From NCBI GenBank assembly GCA_051453625.1, contig JBOZIK010000001.1, positions 69,141,822 through 69,205,821 on the forward strand: a stretch of DNA of 64,000 bases, given 5' to 3'. Source of the stretch: Welwitschia mirabilis (lineage: Eukaryota > Gnetophyta > Gnetopsida > Welwitschiales). Both the position numbers and the translations under genes were made by a program. Numbering within the stretch: the stretch's first letter is position 1; each line of letters starts with the position of its first letter. This document shows, in pieces, positions 10,621 through 22,994 of this stretch. The notes under the pieces were generated by a model. That model worked only from the letters and a program-made list of their open reading frames with translations, searched no databases and was not told where the DNA came from.

Positions 10621-12150
10621 TAAAGAATTCATTCTCACTATGAGTTACATAGATAATGTAGATCCTTGAACTATTAATTAATAGGTGTCTCTCTAAAAGA
10701 CCCCTCAGAGAAGATTTTCTTTTTCATATGAACTGAGGAGATTTTTACTCTCTTTTTCTTGATGATCACTCAGCATATATGGTATTCAAAACCAGAAAGA
10801 TAACCTTTACATCAAAAAATTTTAATTTTTCGTACTATCCTAGATTTTATGCAAGATTAAGAATTAGTTAAGAACTCTTATCTATAAATGAATCAGTAGA
10901 AAAAGATTCCCATAAGTTTACAAACATTTTTGGCATAACAACATTGATAAACATTTCTTTGAAGGAATTATGATCCTACAGAGAAGTTTATCTTTATCAT
11001 TTAAGAATTTCATTATTATGTCTACATACATGTGTAAAAGGAGAGTAGACTAATCATTTCTTTTAAATCTGCAAGGTGCATATTTTATGTTTGTGGCCAT
11101 GGCATTAAAAGATAGACCTCGTGGAAGCCTAAATTTTGATTGGTGGCTTATAATAGAGATGTAACCTTTAGAGAAATGTGAAAAAAATTCAAAATAGCTT
11201 AGACGAGTATAGTGACTTCCTACATGTTCTGTGACAACCTATACAAATTGATAGTGAATTTTGAAGAAGGATGAAATGAATGATGAACAATTATAATTAT
11301 ATAAAAATTAGGAAATATCTTTTTTTTTTTGTTACCAAAAGGAAAAGTATAGAGATACAAGTATAAATTGGTGGTTCTAAGAGCATATTAAAAATTGAAA
11401 ACACTGATTAAAGATATTTTTTTCACTAATTATAAAGCATTTCATAGTAGCTATTAGAATATCATTTTTGCTTGAGAATCTTGAATAGAAAATCTTCATT
11501 TATGAACATTAAAATAATGTTTGTTAAAATAAAATAAGAATTATTTTGCACATTCAAGAAGTATTTTGTATTAAACATATTGCAGGGGTAATAAATTCTT
11601 TAATGTTAGTCTTATGCTGGTGATGTGGAATAGGTAGCTCAATTTTTATGTATGGAAAATTTCAAGTTTTGAAAATTTTCATAATTTTACAATGCTAAAG
11701 GCATGTTTGTGCATAAGCATCATGAAAAATTTGCTAAACTCATTGGTTTCATGTGTTTAAGGAAGTCTGAGCCCAAAACTTTCATCATTTGAAGAAAACA
11801 TGAAAAAAGGCTTCAAAAAACATTTATAAATCCTCAAAATTATCACAAATGGAAGGCACCATAGTAAAAATTAGAATAAAGGGATAGGAAGCCCTAAAAA
11901 TCGTACTTTCTTGAGATTGAACTCCTTCAAGATAGATAAGAGCAATTGTAAATGATTAAAAAAATGTCTTTTTTTCCATATTTCTTCTACTATTATCGAT
12001 AATACAACATAATTTCCATTGTAAACATTACTTTTAATTACATTGCTCTTAATTACCATGAGTACCAATTTTCTTCTCTCTAGTATTCTTGTTCACTGAT
12101 TAGTGTTTTTTTAATATTAAAATAATACCTTTTATATCATTTATCATAAA
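10621..12150. other. Unassigned AT-rich sequence
   Basis: No supported gene or element boundary. The minus-strand open frame at 11871-12068 is short and unrecognised. Confidence 0.3.
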
Positions 12151-12470
12151 AGATGCCTTAAAAAACCTTTTGCAATGTTTCTCTTAAAAAATGTGTTAAA
12201 AAAACTTTTATGACATTTCTCATAAAAAAATACTTTAAAAACCTTTTATGGAATTTTCAAAAAAATGCCTTAAAAAACCTTTTACAAGGTTTCTACAACA
12301 AACACTTGAAAATACCTATTAAGGCATTTTTACTAAAATGCCTTAGAAACACTTTGAAAGGTTGTAAGCTTGTAAGGTAAGGGATTTAAGGCAAAAACTT
12401 TTAAGATGTTTTTCAAGGCCTTTTAAGGTGATTTTGAAATTTCTTAAAATCCTATATTTCTAGTAATATT
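12150..12470 (+). mobile_element. Possible right end of a CACTA (En/Spm) transposon with subterminal repeats
   Basis: A degenerate tandem array of about 38-40 bases per unit begins at 12152; its core is ATGCCTTAAAAAACCTTTT, recurring at 12152, 12191, 12230 and 12265, then inverted as AAGGCATTTT (from 12321) and TTTAAGGCAAAAA (from 12386). The array ends in CTATATTTCTAGTAATA, which resembles the CACTA right end TTTCTAGTAGTG with two G-to-A changes. Athila 3' sequence resumes immediately after. Subterminal direct and inverted repeats next to a CACTA-like end are typical of the superfamily. No left end and no transposase was found. Confidence 0.4.
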
Positions 12471-15400
12471 GGTAGTTATGGGAACTCCATTGGGGGTTCA
12501 GATGGCCATGCTTCATAGGTCCTTACTTTTCTCACTATGGATGCACTTCCCTCCCCATGGAACATAGGAATAAAGATTTGAGTCTATATACTTACTGGTA
12601 TTCCTAGTGTCATTAGAGGCATTGTTTGCTTTCTAGAGTCTTAGTATTTCCACATAATCATTTTACTATTGAGGATTCCAGTGTGTTTTGGGGTGTAAGT
12701 AGATGAGTTCATTTCTGAGCAACTATTGCTCTTATCATTTATTGTTCTAAGAACTTAATCTTTAGTATTGTCATAATCACTACATTTTTTGAGTGGAACT
12801 TTTTGGAGTTGATATGCTTTGTTGTGCATTTTTACTTAGGTGTCTTTATGATGTCTTCCAAATGGGTTTGCAAGTTAGAATTTAGGGTAGGTAATCTATC
12901 TTCTTCATGTGTCTTATGTATTTTTCATTCTACTTACCTTTGGTTCTTTAGTTTGTTATTTTAAAGTCATTTTCATACTTTTTTGTCCTTGCCTAAAACC
13001 ATATCCTTTAGTAATTTTATTCTTATTATTCATGTTGTTTCTATCAATAACAAGTTAATTTTCTTTTAGCATTTTTAATTAGATAATCATATTTTATGAT
13101 TCAAAATTTTTATAAGGTTCCTTTGAGTCTTTTAGAGTTCTACATATTTTTAGGATTATTTTTAGTTTAAGCATATTTGTTCTAATTTTTTAATAGAATT
13201 TAACCTACTTAGTGCATTTTCATTATCCTATCTTTGGATTTCTTTGAATTTTCTTCATTACCATCATTTATCATGACTCTTCACCATTCCCAATTTTTTG
13301 AGCTTTCTTATACATTTTGATAACTTCAAGATAATATTTGAGCCTAACTTGTTTGCTAACATCTCAACTTTTTTGAAATTTTTTAAAGCTCTGTCATCCA
13401 CCTAGTTATCCAAATGACACTAGAGTATGACACTACGATGTTTTTTTTATAGTTTTCCTAAGGCTATCATTTGAATGATGTGACCAAATAATGGTGTAAT
13501 AAAACCATGACTTGATTTCCTTTCCTTCATTTTGTTTTCATTCTTTATCATTTTTGCTCATTCTATTAAGAGACAATTGTATCCTTAGTCCCTACCAACA
13601 TTCTGAAATTGTTTTAGTCAGATTTGTATCCTAAATTTTTAGATTTCACTAAATTTTACAAAATTAGGTATGTTTTTCTCTCCCCTATTTTTAAAAATGT
13701 TTCTTCCATTTTTGAGCCTTTCAATTTGTAGTCTCCATGTATATTATCCAATTTTTCATGCTTTTCAATTTGGAACTTATGAATCTAATTTTCACTACAT
13801 ATTTTACAAGCTATAATGAATTATGTACTTTATGAGGTAGAATTAGATTTTTAACTTTAAAAATCATTTTCCCAAAAATGTAAATCAAAATATAGTGGTC
13901 CTTTAAAGAAAATTAATTAGTATGATGTGCTCTATGTTTCTAGTTGATTAGATTTTTTATTTGAGTACTTTTATATTTCACCTTTTGTGAGGCCCACCTA
14001 ATTGACACTTTTTAACTTTTTCATGCATTTCTTATTTTTCTTTGCATGATTAGTCAATATGAAACATATTAACATTTTTAAAGAAGGCAAAACATATTTT
14101 ACAATTTTTACACATTAAAAATAAATTTATAGAGTCGTGTCAAGATTCCACATGATACCTTTTAGATATTTTCACTTGACCTTATGTGCGAAATATCATA
14201 ATTATGACCAAGTAGACTATATTTATGTAGAGCTAAATAGGTTGAGATAGAGCTGAGGCTATTAAGTAGAAGATGGCCTCATTAGCATCACTAGAGATTA
14301 AGCATGCAGAGCCGATCCATCCTCCACATTGTTATGCTAGATCACTTACTATCCATACTATGGTCATTCATGNNNNNNNNNNNNNNNNNNNNNNNNNNNN
14401 NNNNNNNNNNNNNNNNNNNNNNNNNNNNNNNNNNNNNNNNNNNNNNNNNNNNNNNNNNNNNNNNNNNNNNNNNNNNNNNNNNNNNNNNNNNNNNNNNNNN
14501 NNNNNNNNNNNNNNNNNNNNNNNNNNNNNNNNNNNNNNNNNNNNNNNNNNNNNNNNNNNNNNNNNNNNNNNNNNNNNNNNNNNNNNNNNNNNNNNNNNNN
14601 NNNNNNNNNNNNNNNNNNNNNNNNNNNNNNNNNNNNNNNNNNNNNNNNNNNNNNNNNNNNNNNNNNNNNNNNNNNNNNNNNNNNNNNNNNNNNNNNNNNN
14701 NNNNNNNNNNNNNNNNNNNNNNNNNNNNNNNNNNNNNNNNNNNNNNNNNNNNNNNNNNNNNNNNNNNNNNNNNNNNAAGATGGCCTCATTAGCATCACTA
14801 GAGATTAAGCATGCAGAGCCGATCCATCCTCCACCTTGTTATGCTAGATCACTTACTATCCATACTATGGTCATTCATGTTGAGAGATACTTTACTGATT
14901 TTATAAGCTACATAGAGCTAGAGGTGAACTAGAGACTAACAAATTTATAACTCTAATAGAGATGAGATGTGTAGGAGGTGTATTACATATCTCAGACCAA
15001 GGCGTTTTATGACACAATGCACATAGAGTGATGTCCTGATGCTCATGGCCAGCTTGTTAACATGAAAGTAGCCACTATCCAAGGCCACNNNNNNNNNNNN
15101 NNNNNNNNNNNNNNNNNNNNNNNNNNNNNNNNNNNNNNNNNNNNNNNNNNNNNNNNNNNNNNNNNNNNNNNNNNNNNNNNNNNNNNNNCACAAGATTTCC
15201 ATCCTTTCAAACCACATCACTTTAGTAACTAATATTTGTGGTATTAGGAGAATACATATATATTCAACTAGTGGGATAAAGGAGCAGCATGCTTATGGCA
15301 TAGCACTTGATATTTCAATAGACTTGACTTTGGACAGATGAGGAGTTTTGGTTACACTATTATCACTTGCCTATCAAATTCTATATAGAGAGATAATTCA

Positions 15401-15850
15401 TAACTCAGTCCATCCTTTTATGATAGTCATGCAATGATCATACCCTTACAGATGTTGGCAATATCTAGGTAGCACAAGTAGATGGACCTACTGACATTTA
15501 TCTAGAGGAGACTTAGAACTATGATAAAGGCATGATAGCTTTATACTTTGAGATATTCATGCCTTCTCTTAGCCATATTCAGATGCTTTAGTATATTAGA
15601 GCTTGAAGGAAAGAAAATATTTACAAATATTTAGACTTTAGCTCATTACCGATAGGGCATGGGAAAAAAGATATCAAAAGAAAAATAGAGACCTAAGGTA
15701 TAAAGACCTATGTTTGGCCCTACTTTAGATCAGATTTAGACTCTCCTAGTAGAGACTACATAGCCTATTTAAGAGATAGTAGATCAAGGCATATCTACAT
15801 GTGTGTACTTGATAACTTAAAATGAATCACACTTGTCGATTATGCTAAAT
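12470..15850 (+). mobile_element. Athila 3' region of E1, with decayed env-like or extra ORF
   Basis: Collinear with 59815-62480 of E3 and partly with 48590-49700 of E2: GGAACTCCATTGGGGG at 12480 matches GGAACTCCATGAGGGG at 59831. At 14273-15300 broken plus-strand frames read ERYFTDFISYIELE, then VYYISQTK and IHIYSTSG; the E3 copy at 61672-61970 reads ERYFGDFISYIKLE, VYYISKTK and MHIYLTSR. The shared residues show that a protein was once encoded in the extra region between integrase and 3' LTR, where Athila carries an env-like ORF. The family is not recognised with certainty. Gaps are at 14373-14776 and 15089-15188; the first has duplicated flanks. Confidence 0.65.
14271..14878. repeat. Near-identical 100-base flanks around an assembly gap
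   Basis: About 101 bases starting AGATGGCCTCATTAGCATCA occur at 14272-14372 and again at 14778-14878, with one mismatch (CCACATTG versus CCACCTTG), on either side of a 404-N gap. The E3 homologue at 61571 has only one copy. This is most simply a failed contig merge, not a biological repeat. Confidence 0.8.
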
Positions 15851-15975
15851 AAAACTTAAGCTATAAATCTTATTATTTTATGTTGGTTATTTATCATTCT
15901 TCATATAAGACTTAGAATTCTTTTGTTCAATTATTTTTTAATCCTTATCATTTCTTCTTAGTTAATCCTCATGGC

Positions 15976-16640
15976 ATTTACTCCCCCTCACTCTTCCATT
16001 GCTAAATTAGTAGTTATAAAGGTAAAGCATTATCTTTTTAACTTGGGTACAACATAGACCGATATGTGTATTAGGAGTGTAGAACATCAATCACCTTATA
16101 TTTCTATTAAGTCCAGGAATAAGGTGCAAAAGTTCTTATATTGTAGTTATAAGTCAACTACTGAGGTCTTAGATACCTTGAACACCTTTATTACTGAGGC
16201 TAGTAAAGACTATTTTGAAATGGTGTTATTGCTTTAAGTTTTGGTCCTATGATTTATCACTTAATAGGTGCGTACCTCAGGGTTAGGATTGAAGAGATTT
16301 ATTGACAACTCAATCAAGAAGACTTAGCTTATGATGTTTCCTCGAGCCAATTAGCTAGATAGATGTAGGTATTAGAAAAATGGGTTGACCATCTTTAAGG
16401 CATGAATTCTACACTTAGTTTTGTTACACTAAGTATTAAGAGGAAAAACATAAAAACGATAATATAGAATGCCAAGCATTACTAGAACTTTTGGTGAGCC
16501 CACTTAAAAGGGATCAACATGTTGTTAGAGTTCCCAAGTGAGGTGCACCTACTACCCCTTGATGAGAGTTTTGTGGGATTATCATCTAATACTAGGCATT
16601 CTTATAGAAAGAGAAAGTTTTCTAAAAACTTTAAGAATTA
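15976..16640 (+). pseudogene. Broken reading frame of unknown function, about 220 codons
   Basis: From ATG at 15976 (MAFTPPHSSIAKLVV) the plus strand keeps a coding look for about 660 bases with two or three frame changes and several stops: KSRNKVQKFLYCSYK, LDTLNTFITEASKDYFEMV, IYHLIGAYLRVRIEEIY, LEFPSEVHLLPLDESF and a basic tail, RHSYRKRKFSKNFKN. I do not recognise the family. It sits after the E1 3' region has stopped matching E3 and before element R, so it probably belongs to another transposable element. It might be an extra ORF of a SIRE-type copia element. Confidence 0.4.
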
Positions 16641-16696
16641 ATTTACTTTAGTTAATGATTTATCTTTTTAGCCCTAGTAGCTTGAACAATGCTTTT

Positions 16697-16701
16697 ATCT
16701 T
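16697..16701. repeat. Left target-site duplication of R (ATCTT)
   Basis: ATCTT directly precedes the R LTR and is repeated directly after it at 24068-24072, as expected of integration of an LTR retrotransposon (5 bases). Confidence 0.8.
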
Positions 16702-17774
16702 TATTGCGATGTGTATTTATGCAAGTTTTTACATTTAAAGAGATCCTGTCATTTATAATCAAAATAGATATCTTATACAATACATCATACTAGTATGAGT
16801 GGGAGTAGACCTAAAATGTCATATCTTATTGAAGTCTATGATATGAGTCTCAAGTTGTTTACAAAATGATATAGGAACTAGAAATAAATAACAAACGTAA
16901 GAAATAAAGATATAATACAAGATGCAAGATGCAACCTAAACTAACATGCAAAACAAAAATAACACTAACTTAACTTGCTTTCAGCCTTGTTAAGGTTATC
17001 TTTGATGACCTATATCATCCAAGAAATTATAACTAGATTAAGAGTAATCATAAACCATAATAGTAATTAGAAAACCTAAGATGCAAACATAAAAAGAAAA
17101 CCAAGTTTTATATTAAAAGATTAATAACATCTGGGCTACAAAATAGTGGGGTCTTGATGGAGGATACATAACCCTCCACCAAGTGCACATCTTTTTGCAA
17201 CAAACATAGATAGATCTTCCATCATTCAACTTCCTATCATGAGGATTTCTAGTGTAATGAAGATGAGAAGAAGAGTCGAAGGGGGGTCTTATTTCTAAGA
17301 AAATACAGCAACAAAGAACAAATAGCAGGTGAGGAAATGCACACTCATAAATGACTCAAAAATAGATGAAATGATCAAGGGAATTTATTAGAGTTGGTTA
17401 CATGTCATTGTCATCTAGGCTGTCATCCAGAAAACATAGGGAATGATAGCACATTATAAAATATTCTCAAAATGATGACTCAACAATCCACATCAACAGT
17501 TGTCGTCCTACTTGTTGTTGGAATGATGAATGGTACGAAGGTCTTCTTTGATTATTTTTTTGAGGAGAAACTAGCCTTTTTATCAATAATTCTTCTCCAA
17601 AGATCTATGCATCAAGAAGTACCTTTAATACATCAAATTTGGATCAGAATCAAACTTTTCCAAGATTTCCTCTTGTATCTTCAAAATCCTCAAAATTGCA
17701 CCTAAACCTATATAAAAGTCTTGCAAAACAGCTCATAAAACCCTATCAAATAACTATAAATTATAAGTGCAACA
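16702..17774 (-). mobile_element. 3' LTR of minus-strand Athila-like element R
   Basis: Pairs with 22995-24067; both are 1073 bases by my boundaries. The left terminus TATTGCGATG is TGTTGCGGTG in the partner, two G-to-A changes. The right end, AAGTGCAACA, is followed by the minus-strand polypurine tract. Hairpin-motif copies are at about 17405-17440 and 17495-17540. The equivalent of the TATA box is decayed here (TATTTCTA near 17290). Confidence 0.85.
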
Positions 17775-17790
17775 TAGGCCCCTACTTAGC
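17775..17790 (-). promoter_or_regulatory. Polypurine tract of R
   Basis: On the minus strand AAGTAGGGGCCTA abuts the LTR start TGTTGCAC. The same tract, AAGTAGGGGGCTA, precedes the E2 3' LTR at 50213-50225. It fixes the orientation of R. Confidence 0.75.
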
Positions 17791-20064
17791 CTTTATCAGT
17801 CCCTGATAAAAACCAGTGGAAAAACCATAATTGCGAGCCAATTTATTTTTTAAAAGATAAATCTAGAAATTATAAAACAGGCTTATAAAACACATCATAT
17901 AGATAAATGACAAGTAATGCATAATGTGTATGAAAATTTTACCTCATGAAAGATTTTATTTAAGTTAAAAATTTTGAAAATGAGCCTTAAAAACTGGTTC
18001 TCTAACCCCTCAAAGAAAAAGCAATATGTCCTGTATTGGAAAATAAAGCAAAGAAAGTAAATAAGAGTGAGAAGGCAGGTAAAAGAGGATAACTTTAGAA
18101 AATGAAGTGCAAAGCTGAGTAATATCAGATTTGAAAAATATAGAGATATAAAATATTCTAAGAAGTAAAGACAGGAATGGATAATAAAAATTTTTCATCA
18201 TAAAAAAAAAAAATGAGCAGTGCTTACAACACTAAAACCCTTAAGAAATACAACACAAATTTATTTAGAAAATACTTATCTAAGCAAGAGTTTTTTTTTT
18301 TAATTAAAAAATTAAACAAGGAAAACATGCTAAGACAATACAGTAATAACTTTGAAATAACTAATTAAACCACAAAAAAAATAAGAAGAATGAATCATAA
18401 GATAATATAAATAAAAGATAGCTCACTAATCTAATATTTTAACCTAACATACTCCTATGAAGGTAATCATAACATCATTTGATGTGAAAATGATGACTTA
18501 AAGTATAAAAATTCCATTAGATAAGATAGTGATTATGATAATACTAGATTACAAATACTTTAAATAATGAATGATCAAACTAAAGAATTACTCAAAAAAT
18601 GAACTCTCCTAGTATCATCTTAAAATAAATATCCAAACCTCAAGAAATGAAATAATCATATAAAAAAACTAAGAGTCTAGGAAACAAGAAATGTTTCTGA
18701 TAATACCAAGAACACCAGTGATCCCATAAACTCAAAGTTTAAATACAACTTTATAATCTATGATAAGGGGAGTGCAACCACACTCAGAGAAGTAAGGACC
18801 TGTGAAGCATGGTCAACTAACCTCTCAGTGGAGTTTCCATAGCTACTATATTATACTACCAAAAGCTCCTTTTGAAAATATTTGCCCTAGTGTAGTTGCG
18901 GTAAGGCATCATGATGATCATATTTTTGAGATAGCACGAAATAGAAAATATCATGATCTTTACTTCACTCTTTTTCTTTTTCCCAAATATATACAAAATA
19001 CAACAACATTTCACATGATCAAACACTCCAAAATACAAAGGTTAAAGTTGTAAGATTAAGATAAAAAAGAATACTTTTAAATAATCTAAGACCTTTTTAC
19101 AATTGAGAAAAACATAAAAAATAAAGCATCTTCCTTCAATTGAAGTTTATGATTGTGTAAATGTCCTAAGATTGGATGAATCCAATCATATCACTAAAAT
19201 GCCCAAATCAAAATACTAGTCATAAAAATAAATACATAAGTCAAGTTTCAAAAATGATCAAGTAATGCCATAATAATATTCCAAAGGAAAAAACTAAGAG
19301 AAAATTTACATGGTTTGCTTATTAATTCCAATTTTTTCCCATTTACTTCATATAATTCTTAAGTAGTCAAGTTAAAAATCTTAACAGAGCCATAAAAATG
19401 TATTTTCTTAAATAACAAAAAACAAAAATCAATAGTATATTGAATTTCATCTTACTTGTCATCTAAACGATAGAGAGGACGATAAAGTTAAACAAATAAA
19501 AAAATATCAAAAAATACAAAAATTTATTAAAAAGTTAGAAAACTCAACAAAGGTACCTATCGTCCACCTTTTCATAGGGACAAATAGTGATATGATAGAT
19601 TATTATAACAAAAATAGAAAATAGAAACAACAAATAAAAATAAAAATTAAAAATAGAAAATGAAAATAGAAACTCTCAAAATAAAAGACTAAAATAAAAA
19701 TAAAAAGGCAAACAAATTTTATTCTATTCCTAATCTGAAGCAAACATTTGATAAGAAGAAAGAAGGAAAAACTAAGGATCTATTTTGTCTCAAGATTTTT
19801 AAAGAAATAAGGTCCAAACCAAAAGTTTACCATTGATAAAACATAAGAGATGAACAAGTACTTTCAAGTAAAATCATCTGGATGAAGAGAGGAGTAATGA
19901 AGAGCACTCTATGATGCTATATCAAAGCACAAATTTTGAAAGTTAAAGGGAAGAGAAATGGTAACTTTGATAAAAAATTTTCATAGAATGCAAAAGTTTT
20001 ACAAAGAAAATTATCTTTAAGTACATTAAAAACATTTTTTTTAATTTAAATTCAAATTGTGATT
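17791..20064 (-). other. R 3' non-coding region; RT, RNase H and integrase absent
   Basis: On the minus strand the part around 18780-18850 matches the Athila 3' region (GGAACTCC...GGTTAGTTGACCATGC), equal to 12480 and 59831. Hairpin-motif copies at about 19450-19490 and 19558-19595 correspond to the protease-RT spacer copies of E2 (44678) and E3 (56575). Nothing resembling RT, RNase H or integrase lies between, so the whole of pol after protease is deleted. The open frames at 18010-18201, 18802-19053 and 18856-19038 are not convincing genes. Confidence 0.65.
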
Positions 20065-20712
20065 TTAAATCTTTAGCTTATGTAATTCATAATATCCTTC
20101 ATAATCTTTCTTAAAAAGTTGGACTTTCTTACACTCTAAAGGGTGTATTTCTTCTTCCTTCTTAAATTGGTCATCACAAAGCACATGCTTATTTAATTTC
20201 ATCTCTATTTCGTGGTGATGTTGTAAGAATAAAGTTGGTTTTATATTGCTTTCAATGTTAATTTCATCATCACCTAAATCTTTCTCAGCTACATTAAAGA
20301 CTCTAATGATAAACATTCTATTTTCAAAATGACATTTCATTATTCCTACTTTTATGTCAATGATGCAGTGGGAAGTTGCACAAAAGGTTCTTTCTAGAAG
20401 TAAAGTGTATCCTCCATTATGCTCTACTCTTATAATAATCATATCTAAGGGGTACCAAGCCTCTTCTATTTGTATTGTTAAAAATTTAATAACTCGTAAT
20501 GGTTTCTTAACTAATGTATCCACTAATTCTAAGATAACTGGAATAGGCTTTATTCTATCCTCCAAACCAAATCTCTTACAAATGCAAAGTGGCATAATAT
20601 TAACACTCACTCTAATGTTAGTTAAAGATTTCTCAATCTTTTTATTTTTCTGTATATTAACATTCACCATGGTTACTTCTGGATTTTTAAATTTGAGTGA
20701 TTTTTGTAACAC
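20065..20712 (-). pseudogene. Athila-type retropepsin domain of R
   Basis: An open minus-strand frame of 215 codons matching the Athila aspartic protease. It has VSVNIMPLCICKRFGLE (family GASINLMPLS.FKKLGLG), KKPLRVIKFLTIQIEEAWYP, and HNGGYTLLLERTFCATSHC (family IPIILGRPFLAT). The catalytic D-x-GA triad is changed: the position reads TNIRVSVN, so Asp is replaced by Asn and Gly by Arg, and the second glycine of ILGR is lost. The enzyme is therefore probably inactive although the frame is open. The start codon is an ORF convention; the protease was part of a gag-pol polyprotein. Confidence 0.8.
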
Positions 20713-20779
20713 TAAATTTATGAGGGATTAGATAAGAAAGACTTTGCTAAAAATTACTTATTTATGTTTTCTTCTTATT

Positions 20780-22330
20780 AGGTCTTTCCATAATTTTGCG
20801 TAACTTGAATTTTCTTGTAAAACTTTCCAAAAAGATAAGTTTATGCTTACATTTTTCATTAAGGCTTTTAAGTGATTATTGAAAGTCGAATTATTGTTAA
20901 GCCTATCCATCCAAGGAGTGGTTTGTTGGAAAATATTTTTCTTTTTCTTTTTGTTAAGACAAGGGAAGTTGTAATCTTTTAGTATTTTAATGTTATATTT
21001 ACTTCTTCTTCTTCATCATTTCTAAAGTTTATTTGGGAGGTGGATGGTTCACATGGAGGAGGGTTTATTTCTTGTCCACTTCTTATCACAACCTTATAAC
21101 CTTTTCTTAACTCATTTGGGTTTGGTAAAGGTTGTGTTGCTAAAGTTTCTTAAGATCTTTGGTTTGCTAAAATTATTTGTTGAAAGATGTTTATCATGTT
21201 CTCTATATTGATATTTATTCTTTTAAGTTCATTTAAAAGGTTTATGAGTTGATCATTTGGATGTTAAAAGTTTGATAAATTTGGTGGGTATTTTGCATTT
21301 TTGAATTGGTTTCTAAAAGGTTGGAATTTTTTTTGAAAATGAGTGTTTAACTTTGGTTATGCTTGATGGAAGTTTTAAGATGGTTGGTTGAAAGTACAAA
21401 CTTCTTCTCAAATTCTTTCTTTGTATGTTAATAAAAGAGAATAGATTTTAGTGATATGATAATTATCTTTACATAAGTTACAAGTTTGCACAACATTTCC
21501 TTTGGTTGTGGTTTTAGCACCTAAGATCATTTTTGCATACTTCTTCAAGGTTATTATAAAATTTTTTATGGGATTTGCTTGATTGAATTCTACCTCTTTT
21601 TGTTTTTTAACCTCTCTTAAGCCCTTAATAAGTTGGTCTACAATTTGATTTTCTATAGGTGTTGACCAACTTTGACTAGCCTCCAGAAGTTCTTCTAATT
21701 TTGTCCAGGCATCTTCTAATGTAATGTTCATGAGGTTTTCACCATAAAAGAAATCTAATAATATGTTCATGTGGGGAGTTAATCCACTATAAAAATGGTC
21801 TAGTTGTTCTACTATTGAAAAGGCATCTACTACATTAGAGTGGACTGCTATAGAGAATCGTTCATAAGTAGAGGAATAATATTCATTTAGTTTTTGTTGG
21901 AAGTTTGTTATCTTTTTTTTTTCCTTTTTTTCATGGTTTCTTCACTTATAAATCTATTTACAAAGGTTTTCTAGACTTGATCCCATGTTTTTAAGTTTTT
22001 TTGGGGTATATTCTTTAGCCAAAGTCTTACCCTACCCTTTAATGTCATAGGAAAGATTACCATGTATGTTCTTTTTGTTATTTTTCTATTCCTATTTCCT
22101 AAGGTTCAAAGTCTTAAATGTGTTAAAGGGTATCCTCATCATCTTCTCCACTAAAATTTGGATAGGCATATAAATTTTTACGTTTAACATCATCTCCTAG
22201 GATAGGGAAAAAGGTGTTTGAATTTTTCCTTTCTTGTTGGCTAATAATTCTCTAAGGGTGAGGTTTACATTAGGGGTAGAAGATCCTATGACTTGTTTTT
22301 GCTTATGAGAGTACTCAACATTATAAATTA
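20780..22330 (-). pseudogene. Athila-type Gag of R
   Basis: Minus-strand frames broken by a few stops and shifts. Near 22290 is TPNVNLTLRELLANKK, the N-terminus shared with E2 and E3. At 21408-21770 an open stretch reads GENLMNITLEDAWTKLEELL (the family's ...GGSLM....EA...LE) and then the zinc knuckle CNLCKDNYHITKIY, which is C-x2-C-x4-H-x4-C with the last Cys changed to Tyr. Downstream, at about 21050-21120, is VIRSGQEINPPP, the usual Athila linker before protease. This is the least decayed gag in the window. Gag would form the virus-like particle and bind element RNA. Confidence 0.8.
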
Positions 22331-22972
22331 ATTATCTTCTTCTATAAGGTTTTTGTTAAGAAAATTTGACTTAGAAGAAATAAATTTAGAAGAAGGTTTG
22401 AGTGCACCTAGAGATTGCTTTACCGATTCGTTTTCTATATCTACCAGACCTTCTTTAATATTCTTTTCTATCAGTAGCTTTTATCCCAGATATCTCTTCT
22501 CTATGTTGACCATATCACAACATCCTGCAAACAATAAATAATATAAAATAGATAAAAAATAACAGACCATCATCCTATTTATCGTGAAGATGATAGAAGG
22601 AATGATACACATAGAAATTAGAAAAACAGAAACAAAACCAAAAAATAGAAAGTAAAAAACATAGAAAATAGGATTGTCATGCATTTGGTCATTCAGACAT
22701 TATAAAAGACAACAAAAATCTAGTTTATTTAGAAAATTTTCAATCCAAAAATAAAATCGATAGTAAAAATGATACATTATCGTCCTTCTTATTGTGGGGA
22801 TGACATAGGGAACAACCACTCTTTTTTTATAGAAAACCAAAACTGAAACTGAAAAACTCTACATAGAAAACCTATAGCTCCTAATAAAATACAATGCCTC
22901 ATAGACAAATAACTGAATATAGGTTTGATATACTCATCTAAATGATGATAACCCTTGTACTTGTCAATAGCC
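22331..22972 (-). other. R leader (5' untranslated region)
   Basis: Carries copies of the hairpin motif at about 22567-22600, 22762-22795 and 22925-22945 (minus strand), in the same number and order as the E2 leader. The open frames at 22353-22541, 22481-22684 and 22789-23031 overlap these and the LTR and are not genes. Confidence 0.6.
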
Positions 22973-22992
22973 TTTCCTAGTAAGAATGCCAA
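22973..22992 (-). promoter_or_regulatory. Primer-binding site of R, tRNA-Asp type
   Basis: On the minus strand TTGGCATTCTTACTAGGAA follows the LTR, against the tRNA-Asp form TTGGCGCCGTTGCCGGGGA. TGGC, TT and AGG are kept, and nearly all changes are transitions. It is followed by AGGC as in E1-E3. Confidence 0.75.
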
Positions 22993-22994
22993 CA

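Noticed and set aside
14273-14932. Apparent protein with a repeated 30-residue unit
   Set aside because: The repetition comes from duplicated flanks of an assembly gap.
20354-20731. 125-codon plus-strand open frame
   Set aside because: Shadow of the minus-strand protease of R.
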